NCBI GenBank assembly: GCA_050261915.1
Contig: JBLNDT010000027.1
Location: forward strand, 1 to 64,000
From: UBA699 sp050261915
GTDB taxonomy: Bacteria; Bacillota; Clostridia; Clostridiales; Clostridiaceae
Direction: 5' to 3'
Length of the DNA stretch: 64,000 nucleotides
Shown: in pieces, positions 1 through 7,840 of the stretch
How positions within the stretch are numbered: the first letter of the stretch is position 1
Layout: each line of letters begins with the position of its first letter
Notes under the pieces: generated by a model
Databases searched by the model: none
What the model was told of the DNA's origin: nothing
Seen by the model: the letters and a program-made list of their open reading frames with translations, nothing else
Position numbers and translations under genes: made by a program

Positions 1-22
1 TTTTGTTTAAAACATTAGGTTT
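1..22. repeat. Left copy of a 22-bp direct repeat
   Basis: The first 22 bases of the window, with core TTTAAAACATTAGGTTT, recur exactly at 1944-1965 in the same orientation. The copy may extend beyond the window edge. It abuts a truncated ssb gene on its right. The pair encloses the accessory genes 20-1943, so it may be an attachment-site pair or the scar of a recombination event. This is inferred from position and identity only. Confidence 0.6.
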
Positions 23-166
23 TTTGATGCCAAGGATGGTAGTAAGAGGTATATAACCGAGATAGTTGCTGATGAGGTGCAGTTCCTTGAATGGGGGGAT
101 AAAAGCAGGAACCACTTTCCACAAAGCATGGTGCCGGTGGATGAGGAAGGGGAGATTCCGTTTTAG
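20..166 (+). pseudogene. ssb: C-terminal remnant of a single-stranded DNA-binding protein
   Basis: The reading frame gives DAKDGSKRYITEIVADEVQF, then a short linker and the acidic tip EEGEIPF. This is the end of a bacterial or phage SSB: the last OB-fold strand and the tail that binds partner proteins. The frame has a stop at 8-10 inside the 22-bp repeat, so the OB-fold start is missing and no start codon is available. The fragment begins exactly where the repeat ends, which suggests a recombination junction. It is probably not expressed as a working protein. Whether it was phage, plasmid or chromosomal in origin cannot be told. Confidence 0.8.
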
Positions 167-231
167 CTCTAAGAGCAATATTTTTGAACTCCGAATATAA
201 TAATAAAAAAACTCTGTTGGAGGGCCAGTAT

Positions 232-678
232 ATGAGAAAGTTTAATCCCCAAAAGGTGTTTGCACAGTATCGTGATACAATCAAGCCTTATAAGCCTGTT
301 TTAGGCAGAAAATATACTATAACTCACTCAGATACAACTGCGGAACTATTTGTGTTTATAGCCGAAAGCTATGCTGAAGATCAAGTTACCAAAATGCATG
401 ATGATGTAAGAATTGGTTGGGAAAAAAATGAAAGAGCGCTTGCATTAATAGGCTCGGTGCTTGTTGATGGTAAGGGGGTAAGTGGAAATTCAAATATTAG
501 AAATAGGATTTTTTATAATGAAATGCCTACAGCATTAAAAGCCTTACGGCAAGCGGACAGATTTTTGTTTGATAAATACCCAAGGGCTGACAATGCACCA
601 GTAATTATTCACTTTATTTCAAGTAACCCTGCATATGACAAGACATATAATTTTGGAACGATAGGTGACTACAAGTAA
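232..678 (+). CDS. Staygreen-domain protein
   Basis: This 148-residue protein starts MRKFNPQKVFAQYR and carries ITHSDTTAELFVFIAESYAEDQ near residues 30-50, typical of bacterial Staygreen-family proteins. Plant STAY-GREEN removes magnesium from chlorophyll a, and some bacterial homologues have the same activity in vitro. Nothing nearby suggests tetrapyrrole or chlorophyll metabolism, so the natural substrate here is unknown. The start at 232 is chosen because GGAGGG lies seven bases upstream; an in-frame ATG at 184 has no ribosome site. There is no signal peptide or membrane segment. The gene lies between the two copies of the 22-bp repeat, in an apparently acquired patch. The family call is fairly firm; function is open. 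Confidence 0.75.
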   Translation: MRKFNPQKVFAQYRDTIKPYKPVLGRKYTITHSDTTAELFVFIAESYAEDQVTKMHDDVRIGWEKNERALALIGSVLVDGKGVSGNSNIRNRIFYNEMPTALKALRQADRFLFDKYPRADNAPVIIHFISSNPAYDKTYNFGTIGDYK

Positions 679-703
679 TGAACTATTGATATTTTATCAG
701 TAA

Positions 704-802
704 TACCCAGGTGGACTTCCAGGCAATAACTTAAGACAAAACAGACGAATATCAAAAGAGCTTGTTAAGTTGGCAAATATGAAGGTGGTTTTAAAACGTT
801 AA
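704..802 (+). pseudogene. Unidentified coding remnant
   Basis: The frame from 704 to the stop at 800-802 has protein-like composition (YPGGLPGNN, then RRISKELVKLANMKV), but it begins right after an in-frame stop and has no start codon or ribosome site. It looks like the 3' end of a lost gene. I do not recognise the family. The call rests only on codon composition and the neighbouring truncated ssb. Confidence 0.25.
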
Positions 803-858
803 GATTACAAGACCGGGTAGATAATTTATATAAGTGTCATCATAAAAGATATACATGG

Positions 859-1236
859 CTAAACTATTGTAACTACTGTACCGATAGAAACAAATTTGCT
901 TAACTCAATAACTTGGTTATTAAACATCCTTAAACATCCATTAGAAATGTTTTTACCAATTGAATAAGGATTATTTGTACCATGTATTCCATAGTCACCA
1001 TAGGGTGCATTTAAACCTAACCACCTAGTACCAAAAGGACCGCCTGGGTTTATAGCTCGATTGATTATCTTAAAAGTTCCTTTAGGAGTAGGTGTAGAGG
1101 GTTTCCCCACTGCAACCTTGTAAGTTTTGTAAACAATATTATTTCTAAATAAAGTAAGAGTATGAGTTTTCGTATTTATGGTTATACGATATATAGCTCT
1201 GTAGGATTGAGAATATGGATATTGGTAATAAAACAT
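859..1236 (-). CDS. L,D-transpeptidase (YkuD domain)
   Basis: This 125-residue protein is essentially a bare YkuD domain. The catalytic signature is complete: YGIHGTNNP followed by SNGCLRM, with the nucleophilic cysteine in the second part. These enzymes make 3-3 or related cross-links in peptidoglycan, or attach proteins to it. TPTPKGTFKI in mid-protein is another family hallmark. No signal peptide is evident: the N-terminus (MFYYQYPYSQSYR) is short and not hydrophobic enough, so export is unclear. It is transcribed against its neighbours and lies inside the repeat-flanked patch. The ATG has only a modest purine stretch (AGGAGAAATG) in front. Family assignment is firm; the role is inferred. 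Confidence 0.85.
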   Translation of the reverse strand: MFYYQYPYSQSYRAIYRITINTKTHTLTLFRNNIVYKTYKVAVGKPSTPTPKGTFKIINRAINPGGPFGTRWLGLNAPYGDYGIHGTNNPYSIGKNISNGCLRMFNNQVIELSKFVSIGTVVTIV

Positions 1237-1330
1237 TGTTCATTTCTCCTAATATAACTACACAAACATACTATTCATAATTACATTAATATGTTACGTG
1301 CTACAAGAAAAAATGCAAAAGAATTTAAAA

Positions 1331-1709
1331 AGGCACCTGGTGTCATTTAGCTGGGTGCCTCATATTTCACAAACTATTAATTTGAGTTTCACATAATCGT
1401 GACATAATTAGGATTTAATATATAAATATAGCAAGGAACAAAAATAGTATAATATAAGGATCCCCCTTTTATTATATTTACAATCACTCCACATGATAAG
1501 CATCCGGTGTCATTTAACCGGGTGCTGATTTTTTTCAAGTTACTAATATTAAAAGAATGTTTTAAAATAATACATAAAATGGACATAACTTCCAATTATA
1601 ATATAAATATAGCAATTAATAATAGGTATAATAAATTGCTCCCTCTTTTTATTATACGAAATTTGAATCAGATTGAAAAATAGTATTCGGTGTCATTTAA
1701 CTGGGTACT
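1331..1709. repeat. Three related hairpins with conserved loop, spaced 169 and 182 bp
   Basis: Hairpins lie at 1331-1360, 1500-1525 and 1682-1709. Each has the loop core TGTCATTTA between arms of 8-10 pairs. The arm sequences differ between copies (ggcacc/ggtgcc, gcatccgg/ccgggtgc, agtattcgg/ctgggtact) but still pair, allowing G-U pairs. The stretches between them are also alike: each holds ATATAAATATAGCAA, a TATAAT-like box and a CCCTTTTTATTATA-like run. The second copy is followed by a T-run and could terminate transcription. So this is a degenerate tandem array of about 175-bp units, perhaps small RNA genes or terminator units. No protein-coding gene is credible in 1237-1730. Confidence 0.7.
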
Positions 1710-1730
1710 ATTTTCATTTTAAAGCAAGGT

Positions 1731-1904
1731 GTGAGCCGAAAGGTCAGCATAGAAAAAGATTCAAATCTATGTATTAATAAGGCAGGAAACGTATATTTTA
1801 TATCTATGCAGGGGGGTTATAAGTATAATTCAAAAGATAAATCTATAAGTTTGCTCTCTGTTTACAATGGTAAATACAAAGTATATGAGGATGTTAATAG
1901 TTAA
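1731..1904 (+). CDS. Small hypothetical protein or C-terminal remnant
   Basis: A GTG-initiated frame of 57 residues reads VSRKVSIEKDSN, then NVYFISMQGGYKYNSK and VYNGKYKVYED before the stop. The composition is protein-like, with aromatic and lysine-rich strands. The purine stretch AAGCAAGG is almost adjacent to the GTG, so initiation is doubtful and the piece may be the tail of a larger broken gene. I do not recognise the family. It ends just before a terminator and the right copy of the 22-bp repeat, so it belongs to the acquired patch. Confidence 0.35.
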   Translation: MSRKVSIEKDSNLCINKAGNVYFISMQGGYKYNSKDKSISLLSVYNGKYKVYEDVNS

Positions 1905-1905
1905 A

Positions 1906-1947
1906 AAGCTTTGATGAAAAAATTATCAAGGTCTTTTTTTATTTTTT
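1906..1947 (+). terminator. Rho-independent terminator
   Basis: An imperfect stem, AGCTTTGAT with ATCAAGGTC around an A-rich loop, is followed by a long T-run reaching 1947. It closes the acquired patch before the pilus operon. The last bases of the T-run form the start of the right 22-bp repeat copy. Confidence 0.6.
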
Positions 1948-1965
1948 GTTTAAAACATTAGGTTT
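1944..1965. repeat. Right copy of a 22-bp direct repeat
   Basis: This copy is identical to bases 1-22 of the window and in the same orientation. It lies 30 bp upstream of the pilus ATPase gene, between its ribosome site and the preceding terminator. An element bounded here would sit in the promoter region of the pilus operon. Confidence 0.6.
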
Positions 1966-1995
1966 AGACAATAATTATTTTAAGAGGTGATACTT

Positions 1996-3459
1996 ATATT
2001 TGATATAGAGCTGGACAGCTCAATTATAGATATAGAAGCTGTAAATCTCCTTCCGGAGGAATTGTGCCTTAAAAATTGTATTATGCCTTTTAAAACGGAA
2101 GGAAGCAGAATTTTAATAGCAGCAACTGAAAAACCAAATCAGAATATTTTAGATGAAATTAAGTTTTTAACTGGAAGGGAAGCGGATTTTTATAAGGCTG
2201 ATAAGGAACAGGTTATTTCAGCAATTAGCAGCTGCTTTTCCAGGAGCAATACTGAATCCGCTTTAAATAGTCTAAAGCATGAATATAATTTCCGCTCTGA
2301 AGGGGAGTATAAGGAAAGCGAATCATTAATGGACTCACCTGTAATAAGGTTAACATCTTCAATAATTGTAAGGGCTGTTTGCTCTAGAGCAAGTGATATA
2401 CATTTAGAGCCATTTAAAGACCATGTAAAGGTAAGGTACAGGGTTGACGGTATGCTTCGTGAATATATAAATGTACCAAAGAAAATATATCCTTTGGTTT
2501 GTACCCGGATTAAGGTGATGGCTGGGATGAATATTACTGAAAAAAGAATTCCGCAAGATGGAAAAATGAACTTTACATATAATGATTCCAGCTATGATTT
2601 TAGAATATCTACCTTGCCGGTAGTATATGGTGAAAAAATAGTAATTCGAATTCTATACAGTTCAAGAGAAAAAATTGAACTTAACGATCTTGGCTTTGAT
2701 ATAGAGGGAGAAAATTTTATTAGAGGGATACTTGGAAATTCACATGGAATTATCCTTGTAACAGGACCAACTGGCAGCGGGAAATCCACAACTTTGTATT
2801 CAATGATAAACACTTTGGATAAAACAAGGAAAAATATAGTCACTATTGAAGACCCAGTGGAATTTTCCTTAAGTGGAGTAAACCAGGTTAATGTTAACAA
2901 TAAGACAGGTCTTACCTTTGCAGAGGGATTAAGAAGTATTTTACGCCAAGACCCAGACGTGATTATGATTGGTGAAATAAGAGATGAAGAAACAGCTAAA
3001 ATAGCAGTAAGAGCAGCCCTCACAGGTCATCTTGTAATTTCTACTCTCCATACCAATGATTCTGCATCTTCTGTTTTAAGACTTATAGATATGGGGGTGC
3101 CTCCATACCTTGTATGTGATGCTATGATCGGAACTATTGCACAAAGACTTGTGAGGAAAATCTGTCCATATTGCAAGGAGGAAATCAAGAGTGATTTTTA
3201 TGAATTGAAAAAATCATATAGAGGGGCTGGATGTTTAAAATGCAGTAGGACTGGATATATTGGAAGGACAGTAATTTATGAATTCAGCAAAATGGACGAA
3301 GCAAGGAAGAGAATAATCCAAAGTTCCGGAGATGTTCAGGAATTAAGAAGGTACAATATAAAATCAGGAATGAAGACTATTCAGGAAAATTGCAGGGAAC
3401 TTGTGAAGACCGGAATCACAACTTTAGAGGAATACAATAGACTTACTTTGTGTGTCTAG
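1996..3459 (+). CDS. pilB: Type IV pilus assembly ATPase PilB/GspE
   Basis: This hexameric cytoplasmic ATPase drives pilin polymerisation. About 487 residues: an N-terminal MshEN/T2SSE_N domain (residues 10-75), DIHLEP near 130, Walker A GPTGSGKSTTL near 257, Walker B MIGEIRDEET, the His-box STLHTNDS, and a zinc motif CPYC...CLKC near the C-terminus. The usual extended PilB layout is complete. The start is unusual. AAGAGGTGA (1982-1990) is correctly spaced for ATA at 1996, while the only classical option, GTG at 1987, lies inside the ribosome site. It is the first gene of an operon running to 8247. No PilT retraction ATPase or prepilin peptidase is present in the window. Confidence 0.93.
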   Translation: MFDIELDSSIIDIEAVNLLPEELCLKNCIMPFKTEGSRILIAATEKPNQNILDEIKFLTGREADFYKADKEQVISAISSCFSRSNTESALNSLKHEYNFRSEGEYKESESLMDSPVIRLTSSIIVRAVCSRASDIHLEPFKDHVKVRYRVDGMLREYINVPKKIYPLVCTRIKVMAGMNITEKRIPQDGKMNFTYNDSSYDFRISTLPVVYGEKIVIRILYSSREKIELNDLGFDIEGENFIRGILGNSHGIILVTGPTGSGKSTTLYSMINTLDKTRKNIVTIEDPVEFSLSGVNQVNVNNKTGLTFAEGLRSILRQDPDVIMIGEIRDEETAKIAVRAALTGHLVISTLHTNDSASSVLRLIDMGVPPYLVCDAMIGTIAQRLVRKICPYCKEEIKSDFYELKKSYRGAGCLKCSRTGYIGRTVIYEFSKMDEARKRIIQSSGDVQELRRYNIKSGMKTIQENCRELVKTGITTLEEYNRLTLCV

Positions 3460-3474
3460 AAGGGAGGAGTACCT

Positions 3475-4659
3475 ATTATAACCTATACTGCAGTAAATCT
3501 TCATGGTAAAAAAATAAAAGGACAATACCATGGAAGCAACAAAATTGAGCTTGCAGTTATGTTAAGAGAAAAGGGATATTTTTTATCTGCAGCAAGGGAA
3601 AATAGATACTTGTTCAGGATTAGAAGGTATAGTTTGAAAGAACTTGCAAACCTATCGGGACAATTGTATTTAATGATAAATGCTGGAATTTCAGTTTCTG
3701 AAGCTGTTTATCTGGTAGCAGCCATGGAAAAAAGGGAGGGAATTAATGCAAAGCTTAACAGCATTTACAGAAATGTAGTAAATGGCGAAGAATTACACAG
3801 AAGTTTAGAGTCCCATAAGGATATATTTCCTGAATTTTTTATTAAAATGGTACAGCTTGGAGAACATTCGGGAAATCTTGAAAAAGTGATGGGAAGTCTC
3901 CAGGAATACTATAACCGTGACAGCATACTGCTTGGAAAAGTTAAAAACAGTCTCACATATCCTGCAATTGTTTTTATAACTTCAATATCTGTGATAATGA
4001 TATTAATGCTTAAGGTTATGCCGCAGTTTGCAGATACCCTTAAAAACTTAGGTGGTAATATGCCTGAAGCTACCTTAAACATAATTAATTTATGTAAGTT
4101 TTTAGGCAACAATTTTGTGATTTTATCATTCCTATTTATTTCTTTTATAATGGCTTTAAGCAAATATCTTAAAACAAATAAAGGAAAGTTAAAGTTTCAC
4201 GAGCTTAAATTAAAGCTGCCTATTATAAGAACAATTTACGAAAAGATGCTCCTGTCAAAGTTCTCAAGGAGTTTAAGCACTCTTTTGGGTTCAGGGTTAA
4301 ATATAATAAGAGCTTTGGAAATATGTAGTGAAATAGTTGACAATGTAGCCTTTGGAAATAAAATCAAAAATTGTGTTGAATTTATAAAAGGAGGTGAGAA
4401 CTTATATTTTGCTCTTTCGAATTCAGGAATAAACAATAAAATTTTTTTAACAATGGTTAGAACCGGTGAAGAAACAGGTAAGGTTGAAGAGGTATTAATA
4501 AAGGCAGCAAGCTATTTTGAAGGAGATTTAGAGGAGGTGTTAAAGAAAATTGTAAGCATTATCGAGCCTGTTTTAGTAATATCAATGGCCTTTATAATAG
4601 GCGGGTTTATTATGTCTGTTATGCTCCCAATGATGAGCGTAATGGATGCAATTAAATGA
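3475..4659 (+). CDS. pilC: Type IV pilus inner-membrane platform protein PilC/GspF
   Basis: This polytopic platform protein partners the ATPase and recruits pilin subunits. It has two repeated GspF cytoplasmic domains (MLINAGISVSEA-like LYLMINAGISV, and LSTLLGSGLNIIRALE) and hydrophobic spans around 3960-4020, 4115-4160 and 4560-4640. The conserved N-terminal strand, TYTAVNLHGKKIKGQY, lies upstream of the first ATG (3559), so the gene must begin earlier. AGGGAGGAG (3461-3469) points to ATT at 3475 with five bases of spacing. No ATG, GTG or TTG exists in frame between the preceding stop and 3559. From ATT the protein has 394 residues, near the family length. It follows pilB by 15 bp. Confidence 0.92.
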   Translation: MITYTAVNLHGKKIKGQYHGSNKIELAVMLREKGYFLSAARENRYLFRIRRYSLKELANLSGQLYLMINAGISVSEAVYLVAAMEKREGINAKLNSIYRNVVNGEELHRSLESHKDIFPEFFIKMVQLGEHSGNLEKVMGSLQEYYNRDSILLGKVKNSLTYPAIVFITSISVIMILMLKVMPQFADTLKNLGGNMPEATLNIINLCKFLGNNFVILSFLFISFIMALSKYLKTNKGKLKFHELKLKLPIIRTIYEKMLLSKFSRSLSTLLGSGLNIIRALEICSEIVDNVAFGNKIKNCVEFIKGGENLYFALSNSGINNKIFLTMVRTGEETGKVEEVLIKAASYFEGDLEEVLKKIVSIIEPVLVISMAFIIGGFIMSVMLPMMSVMDAIK

Positions 4660-4671
4660 GGAGGATTATTA

Positions 4672-5067
4672 ATGATAAAAAGAACAAATAAGGGATTTAC
4701 CCTTATAGAATTAATTGTAGTAATTGCAGTTCTGTTGGTATTGGCAGGGTTCTTGTTTCCGAAATTTGCAGGCTATCAAGCTAAAGCTAGAGAAACTAAA
4801 GCAATTAATACTGGAAAACAGATTCAAACTGCTGCAATGTCAAGTTACAGTGAACATGAGGGCATATTTGATGCAGCTGCAGTAACTAGTGCTGTCAGTA
4901 CATTAACAGGAGCACAGGGTGTCAGTACTACAGTGGCAGATGATAAAAAGAGCATTAAAGTAAGCTTTACAAGCGATAGTGAAAATTATAACACAGCTAT
5001 AGACGACAACAATAACTTTACTGTGTATAAAGGAAGTGATACCACAAATAAAATATATCCACAGTAA
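4672..5067 (+). CDS. pilA: Type IV pilin-like prepilin (major pilin candidate)
   Basis: This 131-residue class III signal protein has leader MIKRTNKG, cleavage expected before FTLIE, Glu at position 5 of the mature form, and a hydrophobic N-terminal helix to about residue 28. The C-terminal part is short, alanine- and threonine-rich and likely forms the small globular pilin head. The ribosome site GAGGAGG is seven bases upstream. It is first among five consecutive prepilin-like genes and has the least divergent pilin layout, so it is probably the main subunit. A prepilin peptidase must be encoded elsewhere. Confidence 0.88.
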   Translation: MIKRTNKGFTLIELIVVIAVLLVLAGFLFPKFAGYQAKARETKAINTGKQIQTAAMSSYSEHEGIFDAAAVTSAVSTLTGAQGVSTTVADDKKSIKVSFTSDSENYNTAIDDNNNFTVYKGSDTTNKIYPQ

Positions 5068-5500
5068 AAAAGGGTTCACATTAGTTGAAGTTATAGTGGT
5101 TGTTTCAATGATAACAATATTATTTGGATATAACTTCATGAGTTTGAGGAACTTTTCAAAAAATACAAATGATATGGATTGTAATATCTTTGCAAATTCT
5201 TTAATGAATTTTGTAGTATGTTCAAAGGAATACTGCAGGGATAATAACCAAAGCGGTTATTTATATTTTCATACTGATAAAAACAAAATTATTTTCATCT
5301 CCAATTCAAGTACTGTAAGCAGCCTTTATCTTCCTGAAGGTTTTGGGGACTTAAGATTAAATCTTATTCAGAATAAGGTGTTTATAGATAATAAGGGTTT
5401 TACATCGGATGCATGCACAATTAACTTTAAAGACAGGGAAGGAGGTAATCACTGCGCTACAATATGCGTAGGGAGTTCATATGTGGATATCAAAAACTAA
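5036..5500 (+). CDS. Minor pilin/pseudopilin with prepilin motif
   Basis: Leader HSKKG is followed by FTLVEVIVVVSMITILFG, a standard prepilin cleavage site with Glu5 and hydrophobic helix. The remaining ~120 residues resemble GspH-type minor pilins in size. It overlaps the end of the previous gene by about 30 bp, so the two are probably translationally coupled. The true start is uncertain: GTG at 5036 sits on top of the AAAGGAAG ribosome site, and ATA codons at 5039 and 5048 are the only near-cognate alternatives before the motif. Minor pilins usually prime pilus assembly and alter binding properties. Confidence 0.8.
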   Translation: MIPQIKYIHSKKGFTLVEVIVVVSMITILFGYNFMSLRNFSKNTNDMDCNIFANSLMNFVVCSKEYCRDNNQSGYLYFHTDKNKIIFISNSSTVSSLYLPEGFGDLRLNLIQNKVFIDNKGFTSDACTINFKDREGGNHCATICVGSSYVDIKN

Positions 5501-5924
5501 CAAAGGTTTTACAATCCTTGAGGTTATTTTAAGCCTTAGCATTTTTGCAATGATGTCCTCTTTTGCCCTGGCTTTAATGATTAATTCGAAAAAATTGGAA
5601 AATCAATATAATAACCTAAACAAAAACCTCTCTTATTTGGAAGGGATTAAAACTATTATGGTAAGCAGTTATAGCTATAATGACATTTTAACTCTTAAAA
5701 ATGATAATAGGGTTTACATTAGCAATGAAAACATGGATTATGAATTACTTAAGGACAATAGATCAAAATCAATTTTTACAAGTGTTGAACCAAAGCATGT
5801 TCCTTACATATATTTAAATTTTGAAGGAGATAAGGTTATTAAGGCAACTCTTATACTTAAAACTGAAAATGAATTATATAAAACTGAATTATTTAAGGGA
5901 AGTTATAAAAGGAACCCATTATGA
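5481..5924 (+). CDS. Minor pilin/pseudopilin with prepilin motif
   Basis: A 147-residue protein with leader MWISKTNKG and mature start FTILEVILSLSIFAMM, Glu5 present. The body is asparagine- and lysine-rich with no recognisable further domain. Size and position match GspI/PilV-type minor pilins. The ATG follows GGGAG and overlaps the previous coding sequence by 20 bp, which suggests coupled translation. Family level is firm, but which minor pilin it is cannot be decided by eye. Confidence 0.8.
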   Translation: MWISKTNKGFTILEVILSLSIFAMMSSFALALMINSKKLENQYNNLNKNLSYLEGIKTIMVSSYSYNDILTLKNDNRVYISNENMDYELLKDNRSKSIFTSVEPKHVPYIYLNFEGDKVIKATLILKTENELYKTELFKGSYKRNPL

Positions 5925-6391
5925 AAAAAGGATTTACCATTATTGAGGTTATTGTTTCAACAGCCTTGATATGTATACTTTTATGCTCTGAAATAATACT
6001 AGGTGCAAGGTATTTAAAAGCATTCAATGAAAGCATAGTTGAAAGCAGGGATACTTTTTATGTTAATCAGGCTTTTGACTTTATTGAAATGATGGTAGAT
6101 GCGTCAGAGTGTACAGCTGTAAATAATAATATGATAGAACTTGTTAGAAGAGATGGAAAAGGCAGTGACTGGATAAGAAGAGACTCCTCAGGAAACCTTA
6201 TAATATCATATTATCAGTGCTACTATGGAACTGTTAACAATGTAATGAAAAAAAACGGTTCCTTTGAAGCTGTTAAGAATGGGGGTGCAATTTTTATATT
6301 AATAACTACACAAAAAGGGAAGGCTTACAGAAGATGTATATTACCAAAAGCAGAAAAAGTAAAAAGGGATTTATTCTGGTGTATACTCTAA
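5921..6391 (+). CDS. Minor pilin/pseudopilin (PilW/GspJ-like)
   Basis: The very short leader MKKG precedes FTIIEVIVSTALICILL, with Glu5 present. The 156-residue length and third place among the minor pilins fit the GspJ/PilW class. The start overlaps the previous stop (ATGA), indicating translational coupling. The C-terminal part has no other recognisable domain. Confidence 0.78.
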   Translation: MKKGFTIIEVIVSTALICILLCSEIILGARYLKAFNESIVESRDTFYVNQAFDFIEMMVDASECTAVNNNMIELVRRDGKGSDWIRRDSSGNLIISYYQCYYGTVNNVMKKNGSFEAVKNGGAIFILITTQKGKAYRRCILPKAEKVKRDLFWCIL

Positions 6392-6783
6392 TGATAGCTT
6401 CATTATGTATTACAGCAGCGTTAGGTGCTTTTAAAATGGAGTGCCTTAAAAGAAACAATAATATTAATTTTGTTAAAAAAATAGAAAAAACAGACAATAT
6501 ACAAAAAGACCGAGAATATCTTATTGCCGATATGGATAGCTTTATATACAGTAATGCAGCGAACATAAATGCAGAGTGCATAAAGGAGCTGTTAACAAAG
6601 GGAAACCACAAAAGCTGGCAGGATAAATCTTATATGGTTTATAACAAAGATAAAGATGTTTTTTATCTTTGTTATTATGTAAATGGAATTTTTTTAATGG
6701 AAGAAATTCTTAATTATACAATTGAAAACGGCGAGATATATTATACTCCTTTAAAGTTTTCATATAAACAGGGGGTTCTTTGA
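6334..6783 (+). CDS. Pseudopilin lacking Glu5 (GspK/PilX-like)
   Basis: The N-terminus MYITKSRKSKKG is followed by FILVYTLMIASLCITAALG. A cleavage site and hydrophobic helix are present, but the usual Glu at mature position 5 is Tyr. Absence of Glu5 is characteristic of GspK/PilX-type subunits that cap the pseudopilus tip, which fits its place as last of the pilin-like genes. The start overlaps the previous gene by 58 bp and the ribosome site is weak, so coupling is likely. About 149 residues, shorter than classical GspK. Confidence 0.7.
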   Translation: MYITKSRKSKKGFILVYTLMIASLCITAALGAFKMECLKRNNNINFVKKIEKTDNIQKDREYLIADMDSFIYSNAANINAECIKELLTKGNHKSWQDKSYMVYNKDKDVFYLCYYVNGIFLMEEILNYTIENGEIYYTPLKFSYKQGVL

Positions 6784-7385
6784 AATTGATTAAGACACAA
6801 TGTATAAATATTGATGAAATAGATTTTTCAAAGCAGATTTTAAAAGGAAAAAAATTAAAGCTTATTGTAAAAGATGAAGAGGTTTATATTTTAAACATGG
6901 TACTTCCTAAACTGAACAGGTTTGCATTAAACGATGTTATACGAGGGGAATTAAGTTTAAGATATAAAAATAATGATAACATTATGTTCGACTATTCCAT
7001 AATATCTAAATCAAACAATAAAATACATGCCAGGGTGTTCTGCTTTCACTTTGAGGATAAAAAAACAATAAACAGTGTAATAGAAGCTGGGGGAATAATT
7101 AAATCAGTAATTCCAGTGCAGTTTCATGTGCTTGAAAAATACCATAGGAAAATAAAACACAAAAATTATTATTTTGTTTTTATTTATTTTGATAGGATTT
7201 ACTTAATGGAAGTTATAAATAATATTGTAGAAATGAATAAAATTGTAAATGAATTTACTTTAGAGGAAAAGTTTAAGTCAAATGAAATAATCAAAACTGC
7301 ATATCACTTAAATATCGAGGAAAATATAATTAGTAATTATTTTGCAAAAGGGTTTGAATTAATAAACTTAGGTGAAAGAATATGA
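6780..7385 (+). CDS. Pilus assembly protein, PilM/GspL-like (tentative)
   Basis: A 201-residue protein without signal peptide or membrane span. It begins at TTG (6780), which overlaps the previous stop and follows GGGGG. No strong motif is visible. Its position just before a PilN-like and a PilO-like gene, and its alternating strand/helix composition, suggest a reduced cytoplasmic PilM or GspL-like actin-fold protein. Full-length PilM is about 350 residues, so this would be a short or divergent version. The call is contextual. Confidence 0.5.
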   Translation: MKLIKTQCINIDEIDFSKQILKGKKLKLIVKDEEVYILNMVLPKLNRFALNDVIRGELSLRYKNNDNIMFDYSIISKSNNKIHARVFCFHFEDKKTINSVIEAGGIIKSVIPVQFHVLEKYHRKIKHKNYYFVFIYFDRIYLMEVINNIVEMNKIVNEFTLEEKFKSNEIIKTAYHLNIEENIISNYFAKGFELINLGERI

Positions 7386-7840
7386 AAAAAATAGTCTTTT
7401 TACCAGCTTGGTATAAAGAGGTTTTACGAAAGAAGCATAAGATTTTATATAGGAACACAGCAGTTGTTTTAGGGCTCATCAATATTTTACTAATTACATT
7501 ATTTGTTAAAAACATGAGTGATATTAATACTTTGGAAAGTAAAAGAAAATCATTATCAGCTTCAGAAAATGAAAAAATCAAGGCTCAGGCTGAAAATAAA
7601 TCAAGTGAATTAACCACGCTGAACTATTTTATATCAGACTTTTCAGGAATAGATTGTGAAAATATAAAATTTGAAAACAAAAAGATTAGTTTTGAAACAA
7701 ATATAGGTGATAATAACAGCTACAGTAAAATTATCAAACAGATAGAGGATAAAAAGAAGTATAAACTAATAAGTGTTTTTAAAACAGAAGTTGAAAACAA
7801 GGGGTATAAATTAAAAATATCGATAGAGGTGGTTATTTGA
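7382..7840 (+). CDS. PilN-like pilus alignment protein
   Basis: A 152-residue bitopic protein: a basic cytoplasmic start, one membrane helix near residues 22-42 (TAVVLGLINILLITLF), then a charged coiled-coil stretch and a small extracytoplasmic domain. This is the layout of PilN/GspL C-terminal proteins, which link the cytoplasmic PilM to PilO. It overlaps the previous gene by four bases (ATGA). Sequence similarity is weak, so the call rests on topology and order. Confidence 0.6.
   Translation: MKKIVFLPAWYKEVLRKKHKILYRNTAVVLGLINILLITLFVKNMSDINTLESKRKSLSASENEKIKAQAENKSSELTTLNYFISDFSGIDCENIKFENKKISFETNIGDNNSYSKIIKQIEDKKKYKLISVFKTEVENKGYKLKISIEVVI

Noticed and set aside
1389..1595. A 68-codon minus-strand frame
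   Set aside because: It runs through the hairpin repeat array, with no ribosome site or protein-like motif.
1331..1709. Three-copy repeat as a CRISPR array
   Set aside because: The repeats differ in sequence, spacing is about 150 bp and irregular, and the similarity extends into the spacers.
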